The notes: a model not told the origin generated them from the sequence alone. 14,262 bases of DNA from Microcaldota archaeon (GCA_025058915.1 JANXEC010000014.1:1-14262); one strand, 5' to 3'; counted from the first letter of the stretch, positions 1 through 6,949 are shown. Translations and numbers: made by a program.

Positions 1-2
1 AT

Positions 3-1385
3 AACAGAGGCGATATACTATTCAAGAAGAATCAGATCAATGATGCAATAAAAGATTATGACAAGGCTATTCTATATGATCCAAACTATGCAAGAGCCTA
101 TCACAATCGAGGGATATGTTATATAAGTATAGAGAAATATGACAAGGCTATAGAGGATTTCACTAAGGTGATCCAACTTGAACCAGAGAATGCAGATGCA
201 TATTACCTTAGAGGTGTATGCTACGAATCTCTGAATGATTTTGACAAAGCTGCTAAAGATTATCAGAAGGCCTTGGAAATCGTTCCAGATATGACAGATG
301 CCAAGGATAGATTAGAAGGATTGGAATTGAAAAAGAGCGGAACATCTCAGCAGCAACAACAGGGTAGTGGAGATGTGAAGATCCTGAAGGATATAAAGAT
401 CAACTTCAGTGATCTCGCAGGTATGGAGAAACTGAAGAACGAACTGATGAATTCCATAGTAAAACCTCTCCAATATGCACAGCTCACGAAGGAATATGGA
501 TTGATGGGAGGTGGAGGAATATTGATGTACGGACCTCCTGGATGCGGAAAAACATACTTTGTGAAGGCTGCTGCAGGAGAGGCCAAAGTGGCATTCATCA
601 ACGTAAAACTATCTGATATACTAGATATGTATGTAGGTAACACGGAGAAGAATATACACAAAGTTTTTGAGGCTGCCAGGAAGAACTCTCCTGCAATTCT
701 CTTCTTTGATGAGGTTGATGCTATAGGTGCAAGGAGAGATTCAGGGGGAGGTGAGGCAGGTCAGGCACTGAGATCAGCAATCAACCAATTCCTTACAGAG
801 ATGGATGGAATAGAGGCAAATAATGAAAATGTACTGGTTATTGCTGCAACGAATGCACCTTGGGATGTTGATCCTGCCCTGAGAAGATCAGGAAGATTCT
901 CCAGAACTATCTATGTGCCCCCTCCTGACTTCCAGACCAGAGTGAAGATGCTCAAGATACATGCAAAGGGCAGACCTGTAGACAGGGGAATCGCGTGGAT
1001 GAGACTTGGGCTAATGACAATTGGTTACTCTGCAGCAGATATAAAAGCCCTCTCGGATAAGGCTGCTCAGTATGCATGGCTAGATGCAATAGCAGGGAAG
1101 AAGAGAGAGATAAGAACCTCAGATTATGTGAGGGCATCTGATGAAGTGAAGAGCTCTCTAGGTCCTTGGTACGCACAGGCAAGGAAGAAACTAGGAAGGA
1201 AGAAAGAGGTGATGTATATAGATGGAAAGAAACATGAGAAGGAGATAGAGTCAGATCTAGGTGAGGAGGAGAGACAGCAGTTCAAGGATCTGATACAGAT
1301 AGTAGAGAAGAACAACAAATGGTATTACAAGATAGGAGTAGAGAGTGTTAGATTTATTGGGAAATATCTGCCTATCCCTATCTAA
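3..1385 (+). CDS. TPR-AAA+ ATPase (5' end outside window)
   Basis: The reading frame is open from the left edge, so the GTG at 168 is an internal valine and not a start. The 460 visible residues begin with about three tetratricopeptide repeats (to about 96), a protein-binding scaffold. A short low-complexity linker with five glutamines (about 116-120) follows, then one AAA+ domain from about residue 135. Walker A is GPPGCGKT (177-184), Walker B ILFFDE (233-238), sensor-1 asparagine is 285, and the second region of homology has the arginine-finger pattern RRSGRF (about 296-300). The domain most resembles the Cdc48/Vps4/FtsH class of unfolding or remodelling ATPases. A charged tail of about 70 residues lacks a membrane segment. 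ATP-driven remodelling is well supported by family; the substrate is unknown, presumably bound by the TPRs. The next two genes encode envelope-type proteins. A stand-alone proteasome-linked unfoldase is the alternative. Confidence 0.9.
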   Translation, partial: NRGDILFKKNQINDAIKDYDKAILYDPNYARAYHNRGICYISIEKYDKAIEDFTKVIQLEPENADAYYLRGVCYESLNDFDKAAKDYQKALEIVPDMTDAKDRLEGLELKKSGTSQQQQQGSGDVKILKDIKINFSDLAGMEKLKNELMNSIVKPLQYAQLTKEYGLMGGGGILMYGPPGCGKTYFVKAAAGEAKVAFINVKLSDILDMYVGNTEKNIHKVFEAARKNSPAILFFDEVDAIGARRDSGGGEAGQALRSAINQFLTEMDGIEANNENVLVIAATNAPWDVDPALRRSGRFSRTIYVPPPDFQTRVKMLKIHAKGRPVDRGIAWMRLGLMTIGYSAADIKALSDKAAQYAWLDAIAGKKREIRTSDYVRASDEVKSSLGPWYAQARKKLGRKKEVMYIDGKKHEKEIESDLGEEERQQFKDLIQIVEKNNKWYYKIGVESVRFIGKYLPIPI

Positions 1386-1388
1386 AGA

Positions 1389-1396
1389 TTTAAAAA
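1389..1396 (+). promoter_or_regulatory. TATA box for the 1422 gene
   Basis: TTTAAAAA is centred about 29 bases before the ATG at 1422 and is preceded by a purine-rich BRE-like stretch that includes the stop codon of the ATPase gene. The nine bases AAAGATTTA here (1384-1392) recur exactly in the promoter at 12862-12870. The spacing leaves at most a few bases of 5' leader. Called from sequence and spacing only. Confidence 0.55.
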
Positions 1397-1421
1397 ATGT
1401 TCGTTAGTAAAAATACTAAAC

Positions 1422-2189
1422 ATGAAAAAATTTCAGAATCGTAGACATGATGTAGATGAAGACCAGAGAGTAGTAGATGTCAAGAGAACTACACAGATAA
1501 TTATTAAATCATTTGCAGTAGGATTGGGTTTGTATCTTGGGATATTCAGTCTTGGATTTTTAGCTCAGAACCAGAAGGAGAGACAGGAATTTGAGAAACT
1601 ACAGAGTCTAATTAATGGAGTTAATTATCAAGGTACGGTAATAAAACTGATGTTGGGAGGATATTCAATGTATGGAAAACCTATCCAAGCCAGTGTGTTA
1701 GGTACTGAATCAAATACAGGTATTGTATTTCAATCCGAAGAGGTTAGGTATTATCCTATAATTCAAAACAACAAAACAGATGTATACTTGCCTAGTATGG
1801 CATTCAAGATAACCACAACAAAAGTAAAGAATTGGAGTGATAAGTACTTGTCATATACTCCAATCGGAAATTATAATGGTGTAGAGATCTTGTATTCAGG
1901 ATCCTACCCATTCCTGATAAACCAATTACCTTCTGAGATAACCTTAACGATACAGGAATTCAGAAGGAATAGAATTCCTATCAATAAACTATTCTATTTA
2001 GATCAGATCTATCCAGAAGATCCAAATCTACTGAAGAACACCCAACAACTCATCAGAGATCTACCTGAGATCACATATCATAATCAGACAGGCTCTGTGT
2101 TTATGAGCTATTCTCGATTCATCCATCTACCTGAAGATATGAAGAGTGTGTTGATAAGGGTATATGTAGATAGGGTAGCTGAGAAATAA
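1422..2189 (+). CDS. Membrane-anchored protein of unknown function
   Basis: I do not recognise a family. The 255-residue product has a charged N-terminus (1-24), one strong transmembrane helix (about 25-48), and a polar remainder of about 205 residues. Arg/Lys before the helix and few after it suggest an N-in topology with the bulk outside. The outer part is rich in Tyr, Ile and Pro with alternating hydrophobic stretches, as in beta-rich domains. It has three N-glycosylation sequons (NKT 117-119, NWS 137-139, NQT 221-223) and no cysteine pattern. The ATG at 1422 is chosen because it opens the frame and sits at leaderless distance from a TATA box. It lies between a TPR-AAA+ ATPase and another exported-looking protein on the same strand, each with its own TATA-like box. 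A function with them is only an inference. Confidence 0.75.
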   Translation: MKKFQNRRHDVDEDQRVVDVKRTTQIIIKSFAVGLGLYLGIFSLGFLAQNQKERQEFEKLQSLINGVNYQGTVIKLMLGGYSMYGKPIQASVLGTESNTGIVFQSEEVRYYPIIQNNKTDVYLPSMAFKITTTKVKNWSDKYLSYTPIGNYNGVEILYSGSYPFLINQLPSEITLTIQEFRRNRIPINKLFYLDQIYPEDPNLLKNTQQLIRDLPEITYHNQTGSVFMSYSRFIHLPEDMKSVLIRVYVDRVAEK

Positions 2190-2193
2190 TATC

Positions 2194-2200
2194 TTTTAAA
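2194..2200 (+). promoter_or_regulatory. TATA box for the 2222 gene
   Basis: TTTTAAA lies five bases after the preceding stop codon and is centred 25 bases before the ATG at 2222, so the transcript would be essentially leaderless. A second AT-rich stretch (2210-2220) is too close to the start to be the box. Confidence 0.5.
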
Positions 2201-2221
2201 CATTTTCGTATATATTAAAAC

Positions 2222-2884
2222 ATGAACAGGAGGGAGTTTCTCCAGAGCCTACCTTATGTTGCAGGTGGAATTATTATACCATATATCGCACACAAAAGCT
2301 ATTACAGAGAACCTAGCAGAGAACGTTTTGAAATAGAACCCGGAGTTGATCTTGAAATAAGAGAGGGAGGTGTATTATTAAACATAAGACATATAAACAA
2401 GAGGGAAATCAGTGAACTGATATTGAATCAAAAGATAAAGATCAGTGGCAAAACATATGTGTTCGAGAGATATCTAGAAGAGTCAGATACCAAACAGATA
2501 TTCATCGCTCTCCTAGAGAGATCTAACAATACTATTTATTTTCAACCAAAAGGTAGAGAGGATTATGAAAGTATCAACAGCTTCAGAAATAAATTTAGAA
2601 AAGAAGATGAATTTTACTATCTTGGAGATAGAGGGAGGACAAAACAACTCTTCAATCAGTATTTCAAAGCTATCAAAGAAATGTATAATACTGAAATACT
2701 GATAGCTGCCCCTAAGATAATAGAGGGTAGGAGAGATCACTCTAGTGTGTTTCACATATGGAGTGATGTAGATATAGAGAGAAAAGCAATACTATATAGA
2801 GATAATAACACAGATCCTGCAGTGATACGCAGGAATGTAGATAAGTTACTGAAACAGATCGAAAATGGGGCTGCTGGGATTTGA
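2222..2884 (+). CDS. Putative Tat-exported or anchored protein, unknown function
   Basis: This 220-residue protein is not recognised. Its start reads MNRREFLQ followed by a hydrophobic stretch to about residue 24, a close match to the twin-arginine export consensus (RR-x-F-L). That predicts folding in the cytoplasm before export. No clear AxA cleavage site follows, so the signal may remain as a membrane anchor. The rest is a mixed alpha/beta polar domain with many Arg, Lys and Glu residues and no visible catalytic signature. The ATG sits 25 bases from a TATA box. The last codons (encoding GAAGI and the TGA stop) lie within the antisense of the tRNA-Trp gene, giving a 19-base convergent overlap. 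The C-terminus could therefore be a fortuitous extension. Tat function depends on tatA/tatC elsewhere in the genome. Confidence 0.75.
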   Translation: MNRREFLQSLPYVAGGIIIPYIAHKSYYREPSRERFEIEPGVDLEIREGGVLLNIRHINKREISELILNQKIKISGKTYVFERYLEESDTKQIFIALLERSNNTIYFQPKGREDYESINSFRNKFRKEDEFYYLGDRGRTKQLFNQYFKAIKEMYNTEILIAAPKIIEGRRDHSSVFHIWSDVDIERKAILYRDNNTDPAVIRRNVDKLLKQIENGAAGI

Positions 2885-2953
2885 ACCCAGACTAACAGGT
2901 TTCTTCGCTATCTGACTGGAGCCTGTTGTGCTGCCTGGTTACACCACAGCCCC
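2866..2953 (-). tRNA. trnW: tRNA-Trp (anticodon CCA) with a 15-nt intron
   Basis: A complete cloverleaf can be drawn by eye. The acceptor stem GGGGCTG pairs perfectly with CAGCCCC and is followed by discriminator A (2866). The D stem is GTGT/GCAC, the anticodon stem ACAGG/CCTGT, and the T stem CTGGG/CCCAG around TTCAAAT, with a four-base variable loop. Between the anticodon-stem halves there are 22 bases instead of seven. Starting the loop as C-T gives anticodon CCA at 2919-2917 and an excess of 15 bases at the canonical 37/38 position. No 3' CCA is encoded, as is usual in archaea. Discriminator A suits tRNA-Trp. Antisense bases of its 3' end are shared with the plus-strand CDS ending at 2884. 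Four T residues follow the 3' end on the minus strand and may end transcription. Confidence 0.93.
2901..2915 (-). other. tRNA-Trp intron, canonical 37/38 position
   Basis: These 15 bases are the excess over a seven-base anticodon loop. The boundaries are inferred by placing the intron after base 37. With these borders, loop bases 32-35 (CTCC) can face intron bases GAAG with three of four pairs and one C-A mismatch, flanked by three-base bulges. That is a relaxed bulge-helix-bulge substrate for the archaeal splicing endonuclease. The remaining intron loop shows no second helix. Confidence 0.65.
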
Positions 2954-2974
2954 TAGTTATAACTACGGAGATCC

Positions 2975-2983
2975 TTTTTAATA
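2975..2983 (-). promoter_or_regulatory. TATA box of tRNA-Trp
   Basis: On the minus strand TATTAAAAA spans -30 to -22 relative to the first base of the mature tRNA, with centre at -26. It lies in the gap between the aIF6 stop codon and the tRNA. The normal archaeal distance from TATA to start site puts transcription initiation at or next to G1 of the tRNA. Confidence 0.6.
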
Positions 2984-2985
2984 CT

Positions 2986-3627
2986 CTATTCCAAATATTC
3001 CCTTAGCTTCATTTCTTCTATTCCAGTGGTACTCTTACCAATCACAGTGATCTTGTCGTTTCCAGTCACGCACAGTCTCACGAAACCATATCCTGCATTC
3101 AAAGAACCCAGATATCCATCCTTGCCCAACAACTCCTTGATAGTCTTCAAGTATTCCTGGCCGGCTCTATATCCTAGCACAAATCCCCTGCTGTTCTCGT
3201 ATATGAGAGAACCCACTGTTGTATAGTTGTTTATATTCATATCAACAACTTCCAGACCTGTTATATCTCCGATCTGCCTCTTCACACTACTCTCTAATTT
3301 GGGATTTACAAGAACTCTCCTCTCACCTATGTGGATATTGTTTGGAAGTGTGTTCTTCACAGATGACACCTCGAAGATCTCCATACCTTCTTTCCTGAGG
3401 TTCCTGATAGACTCCAACTCTGAGTTCAGAATATTTTTGGGATATACAAACATCTCATCCTTTAGAATGTAGTATAATCCTATCATCTCAGATCCATATG
3501 CTGTAAGTTCCACTCTATTAAGATCTATCTCCAGCTTCGTTGAGTATGGATAGATAAAAAAATCACGACTTATGAGATAGTATAATCCTATTAGATCGGA
3601 ATTCCTATGATGCGCTCTTATTATCAT
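2986..3627 (-). CDS. eif6: Translation initiation factor aIF6
   Basis: aIF6 binds the large ribosomal subunit and prevents premature joining with the small subunit; it also acts in 50S biogenesis. The 213 residues are close to the family length of about 220. The C-terminal stretch GSLNAGYGFVRLCVTGN, with STTGIEEMKL near the end, matches the conserved end of the fold. Repeating IG-x-YY and YP motifs reflect the five-fold pentein pseudosymmetry. Modules one and two are unusually alike (IGLYY at 13-17 and 49-53). The start ATG overlaps the L31e stop codon by one base (TAATG), so translation is probably coupled. The order L39e-L31e-aIF6 is a conserved archaeal cluster, which supports the call strongly. 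Confidence 0.92.
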   Translation of the reverse strand: MIIRAHHRNSDLIGLYYLISRDFFIYPYSTKLEIDLNRVELTAYGSEMIGLYYILKDEMFVYPKNILNSELESIRNLRKEGMEIFEVSSVKNTLPNNIHIGERRVLVNPKLESSVKRQIGDITGLEVVDMNINNYTTVGSLIYENSRGFVLGYRAGQEYLKTIKELLGKDGYLGSLNAGYGFVRLCVTGNDKITVIGKSTTGIEEMKLREYLE

Positions 3628-3887
3628 TACTCTTTTTCTCTCTTCTCGAGACTCTCCTGAGGATCTAAGATATATACTACATTCTCCTTGTTCACTAGTT
3701 TCACCATGATCCTTTTAGGTACAGATTGGTATTTCACTCTCTCTGCGACCTTAGGAGATATCTTCACATCTATCCCCTTACCATGCCTCAATCCCAACTC
3801 TTTCAAAATCCTAATAGCAGCTCTGTGTCTCTTCGATACAGGTTTCCTAAGAGCTCTACTGAGATTGAACAACATAACTCTCTCCAT
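3627..3887 (-). CDS. rpl31e: Large-subunit ribosomal protein L31e
   Basis: L31e sits near the peptide exit tunnel of the 50S subunit. The basic 86-residue product carries the family core: RKPVSKRHRAAIRILKELGLRHGK (as positions about 14-37), then VKISPKVAERV and the RIMVKLV strand. I choose the ATG at 3887 because AGGTGA, a Shine-Dalgarno-like sequence, ends five bases before it. The GTG at 3896 would add three residues (MND) and lies inside that motif. The start follows the L39e stop codon by a single base and the stop overlaps the aIF6 start by one base, so the three genes form one tightly packed operon. A short acidic/basic C-terminal tail is ordinary for archaea. Confidence 0.93.
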   Translation of the reverse strand: MERVMLFNLSRALRKPVSKRHRAAIRILKELGLRHGKGIDVKISPKVAERVKYQSVPKRIMVKLVNKENVVYILDPQESLEKREKE

Positions 3888-3888
3888 G

Positions 3889-4074
3889 TCATTCACCTGA
3901 GAACAACTTTCTCTTGAAATAATATGTATTCAGCTTGGAATATCTCCAGTTCCTCCTTGCACTCGGTGAATATGCTCTTAGATTTGTTTTGATCCTTACA
4001 AATACTGGAGGTAATCTCCTTGATCTATTCTTCGACACCAACCACATCTTAAGACCAAGATTTTTCTTGCTCAT
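3889..4074 (-). CDS. rpl39e: Large-subunit ribosomal protein L39e
   Basis: L39e lines the ribosomal exit tunnel. The 61-residue, very basic product has the family hallmarks: MSKKNLGLKMWLVSKN at the start, PPVFVRIKT in the middle, and RRNWRYSKLN near residues 40-49, equivalent to the usual RRxWRRSKL end. The family is normally about 51 residues, so this copy carries about 12 extra C-terminal residues ending SGE. It is first in the L39e-L31e-aIF6 operon. The ATG at 4074 lies about 26 bases from a TATA box, indicating a leaderless operon mRNA separate from the helicase gene upstream. Confidence 0.93.
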   Translation of the reverse strand: MSKKNLGLKMWLVSKNRSRRLPPVFVRIKTNLRAYSPSARRNWRYSKLNTYYFKRKLFSGE

Positions 4075-4096
4075 GCTCTTTAATATCTTGGCTTAA

Positions 4097-4104
4097 CTTT
4101 TTAA
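4097..4104 (-). promoter_or_regulatory. TATA box of the L39e-L31e-aIF6 operon
   Basis: TTAAAAAG on the minus strand is centred about 26 bases upstream of the L39e ATG, in the 33-base gap after the helicase stop codon. It would give a leaderless mRNA. Confidence 0.55.
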
Positions 4105-4107
4105 TTC

Positions 4108-5493
4108 TTATATCTGATCAAATAGTGTGTTCTGCCTTGTCCTCTTCATGAGCTCTTCCTTCAGAGCATCTAACACAGAGTACATTATTCTGATACGTTT
4201 CCTAGCCACGTTGTAACTTCTCTCATCATATGTTCCTTTTGTTATAAGAATATAAACATCTCCGTCTCTGAACCTGCCTGTTCTTCCCATTCTCTGTATC
4301 ACCCTAATTGGGCTAGGTATAGATTCGTAGAACACCACATAATCAGCACTAGGTAAATCTAATCCTTCTTCACCGACACTAGAAGATAGTAGAACATTCA
4401 CCTCTCTGTTTACAAACCTGTTTATACTCTCCATCTGCTTGGTCCTCGAGTGGCTCTTACCTATCAGGATATCATGAGATATGTTATGGGATGTAAGTAT
4501 ATCAGATAGATAAAATATCTGGGCCTTGTACTGTGAGAACACTATACCCTGTCTGTGTTGATTAGATCTGAGTATCTCCAATAGCTTCTGGACCTTTGGA
4601 TGTATAGATGTGTTGTAGGATCTTAGAGTCCTGATCAATTCATCAACTATCTCAGACTGTGCTCTGGATCCTTCCTCTTTTAGAGATTCCAAATATCTTA
4701 TTCCAGCATCTATGCTCTGTATCTCCAGGAGCTCTTTGAGATGTGAATAGGTGAGAAATTTAGAATAATCTTGCCATATCTTCCATCTAGAACTATCAGA
4801 TATCTCCTGGATCTTACGGCTAGCCTCCTCTACGTTGTATTTGTTCAGTTTGATCTTTAATACTCTCTCGAGTTGACCTCTGAGTTCAGAGGTAGTTTTA
4901 GATATTTTTTCTATCAATTCTCTGTAACTGTCAGATAGTTCTACTTTTATATTGTTTATTCTCTTGATGTGTAGATACTCTAAGATCTCAGGATCATTCT
5001 CACTTCTGTATTCTATTCTCTCTATTCTGAGATTGTTTATGATCTCAAGTACTTTCTCTCGAGTATATCCGGGTGAAGCAGTGAGACCTAAGGTTCTGGC
5101 ACTACTGAAATATTTTGATATTTTTACATAATCATAATTCCCTACTGCTCTATGGGCTTCATCAAACACTATAAATTCAAAATGGTCTTTAGGTATATTA
5201 TCTATATCATTCATGATAGTCTGAGGAGTAGCAAATACAAATCTACTTTCGTAATTTCTCTCTCTAATTGCTCCAGTGGCTAGAGTTGCATCTGGGAAGA
5301 AGTTGCTTGAGAAGTTTCTGTAGTGCTGTTCCACAAGAGGCTTGGTAGGTGCCAAGAACAATGATTTCTTGTATCTCTGCATAACGTGAAATGCTATCAG
5401 TGTTTTGCCTAATCCTGTTGGTAAAACAACCAATGTGTTGTACTTCAATGCATTCGATATGATTGTCTTCTGATATTCCCTAAGTTCAATCAT
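4108..5493 (-). CDS. Hef/FANCM-type superfamily 2 helicase without nuclease domain
   Basis: Hef and its relatives FANCM and Mph1 unwind and remodel stalled or branched replication forks. The 461 residues contain both RecA-like domains: motif I LPTGLGKT (24-31), DEAH box (111-114), TASPG (138-142), and motif VI QRMGRTGRF (400-408). A helical insert at about 190-290 fits the Hef thumb-like domain. Full euryarchaeal Hef is about 750 residues with an XPF nuclease and HhH region; both are absent here, and the frame ends naturally after a basic helix. The extreme C-terminus QNTLFDQI resembles a PCNA-binding box but lacks its aromatic pair. The ATG at 5493 overlaps the PIN-PilT gene by eight bases, so the two are probably translated together. 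A separate XPF nuclease may exist elsewhere. Confidence 0.9.
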   Translation of the reverse strand: MIELREYQKTIISNALKYNTLVVLPTGLGKTLIAFHVMQRYKKSLFLAPTKPLVEQHYRNFSSNFFPDATLATGAIRERNYESRFVFATPQTIMNDIDNIPKDHFEFIVFDEAHRAVGNYDYVKISKYFSSARTLGLTASPGYTREKVLEIINNLRIERIEYRSENDPEILEYLHIKRINNIKVELSDSYRELIEKISKTTSELRGQLERVLKIKLNKYNVEEASRKIQEISDSSRWKIWQDYSKFLTYSHLKELLEIQSIDAGIRYLESLKEEGSRAQSEIVDELIRTLRSYNTSIHPKVQKLLEILRSNQHRQGIVFSQYKAQIFYLSDILTSHNISHDILIGKSHSRTKQMESINRFVNREVNVLLSSSVGEEGLDLPSADYVVFYESIPSPIRVIQRMGRTGRFRDGDVYILITKGTYDERSYNVARKRIRIMYSVLDALKEELMKRTRQNTLFDQI

Positions 5494-6949
5494 TCTCCAC
5501 TATCTCATAACCTGCACTCTCAAGCAATTCTATGTACTTCCTGAGTTTTCTATATTCCTTCCTGTTCACAAACAGATAATATCTATCTCCAATCTTTCTT
5601 ATTCTATCACTGTACAGGCTCAGGATCCTGTCCAGATTATTATTAATACCTACCTCCATGAGAACCACCTCATCACTGAATTTATAGATTTCATACATCA
5701 ACCTGCCTGTTTCGAAATTTCTGATCTCAACTATTGGTCTTGCCAGATCTCTCTCCTGTATCCCTGTGGGAACTCTCACAGTGAGAGATAGACTATATAC
5801 CTCTTCTACTTTACCCCTGTCTATGAATATCACAGTATCTATCACATGAGGCAACAAACCTAGTTCCAGTCGATTTACAAATCTATGAATTGCATCTATA
5901 GCTCTATTTGCATGAACCACACCAACCATCCCTATTCCAGCTAACCTAAGATCAGAATAGAATCCAAAATCCTCTGGAGTTCTGATCTCATCGAACACAA
6001 CATGATCAGGTCTAACCAAGAGCAGTACATCTCTTAGAGAATTGAGGTCAATAGAATTCTTGCTGTATTGAGTTACAGCATGATCTACCAACATATCTCT
6101 AGGTTGCTCAATAGTCTTTACTATCCTACCCTTGGAATTGTAGTGATTGCTCAGAGCCGCTGCAAATGTAGATTTCCCTGAACCTGGTGCACCTGCTATC
6201 AGAAGACCTGTACTGGAATCAAGTCTCTCGACCAATCTTTTGCTTATTCTATATTCTTCCAAATCCATCTTCCGAATTGATCTTACCACAGTGATCTCTG
6301 GATTATCTGATAGTGGAGGGGTAGTTATGACTATTCTGTATCTTCCAAGTTGAATTATCTTGAGATGATCATGATAGACTTCGTATCCATATCCAGCAGC
6401 TCTAGCATATCTCTCTATCGAATCTATCAGATGTTCAGGATGAATTTGAACATCAACTCTCTCAAGTCTCCAATCGGAAGGATTCCCAACCTTCCTAAAC
6501 ACATTTCCTATCTTGATATGTACTGACATAGTATTCTCAGTGAAAAGTTGATCCAACACAGATATATCAGAATCTGATTCCATTCTAACAACATCCACGT
6601 CTTCAATCCTAGCCATGTAGTATATACCTTGATCTTTAGTTATTATTGTGGCATTCTCCTTCTTAGCTATTTCTATTATTATCCTATCCACAACATCGCT
6701 CCTGATTCTATCAACTAATCCTATCTTTAGATCTCCCTCTACGACTCTGAATCCTACAACTCCTTTCAATCTCTCTAACTCAGAGAATCCAGCCTTAGCT
6801 TTCTGATATTTGTCTGTATCTAACATATGCTTCAGTTCCAGTATAACCACTCTGGGTATTAGTATCTCTTTACCCCTCAGTATATCTAGTAGATTCCCTG
6901 GTATTCCATCTATCAAAAGATTGGTATCAAGAATTACTCTATCTCTCAT
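5486..6949 (-). CDS. PIN domain-PilT/VirB11-type ATPase fusion
   Basis: This is the widespread archaeal fusion of an N-terminal PIN ribonuclease-like domain with a secretion-superfamily ATPase. With ATG 6949 as start (487 residues), the PIN domain (about 1-125) keeps all four acidic positions: D8 in LDTN, E38, D88 and D106. A linker precedes the ATPase (about 175-390), with Walker A GAPGSGKST (253-261), Walker B VVFDEIR (317-323), and the VVHAN histidine element (345-349). Relatives usually end in a KH domain. Here the last 50 residues have a possible alpha/beta remnant but no GxxG loop. A TTG at 6961 would add four residues but lies deeper within the Lrp gene; ATG matches the PIN domain start. 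It lies between an Lrp regulator and a Hef-like helicase with overlaps on both sides. An RNA-processing role is likely; pilus function is unlikely. Confidence 0.88.
   Translation of the reverse strand: MRDRVILDTNLLIDGIPGNLLDILRGKEILIPRVVILELKHMLDTDKYQKAKAGFSELERLKGVVGFRVVEGDLKIGLVDRIRSDVVDRIIIEIAKKENATIITKDQGIYYMARIEDVDVVRMESDSDISVLDQLFTENTMSVHIKIGNVFRKVGNPSDWRLERVDVQIHPEHLIDSIERYARAAGYGYEVYHDHLKIIQLGRYRIVITTPPLSDNPEITVVRSIRKMDLEEYRISKRLVERLDSSTGLLIAGAPGSGKSTFAAALSNHYNSKGRIVKTIEQPRDMLVDHAVTQYSKNSIDLNSLRDVLLLVRPDHVVFDEIRTPEDFGFYSDLRLAGIGMVGVVHANRAIDAIHRFVNRLELGLLPHVIDTVIFIDRGKVEEVYSLSLTVRVPTGIQERDLARPIVEIRNFETGRLMYEIYKFSDEVVLMEVGINNNLDRILSLYSDRIRKIGDRYYLFVNRKEYRKLRKYIELLESAGYEIVEND

Noticed and set aside
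168..170. GTG as the start of the TPR-AAA+ gene
   Set aside because: The same frame is open to the left edge and encodes further tetratricopeptide repeats, so this GTG is an internal valine.
347..362. Glutamine-codon repeat as an unstable microsatellite
   Set aside because: It mixes CAG and CAA codons over five units only and sits in a linker, so it is ordinary low complexity.
2900..2921. Reading the tRNA as Leu (CAG) or another anticodon
   Set aside because: With a five-pair anticodon stem the loop begins C-T, which fixes CCA. There is no long variable arm as tRNA-Leu would need.
3026..3472. Plus-strand frames opposite aIF6
   Set aside because: They lie wholly antisense to a strongly conserved gene, have no promoter spacing and encode low-complexity Ser/Phe/Leu-rich products typical of shadows.
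3888..3896. GTG start for L31e
   Set aside because: It lies inside an AGGTGA Shine-Dalgarno-like motif correctly spaced for the ATG at 3887.
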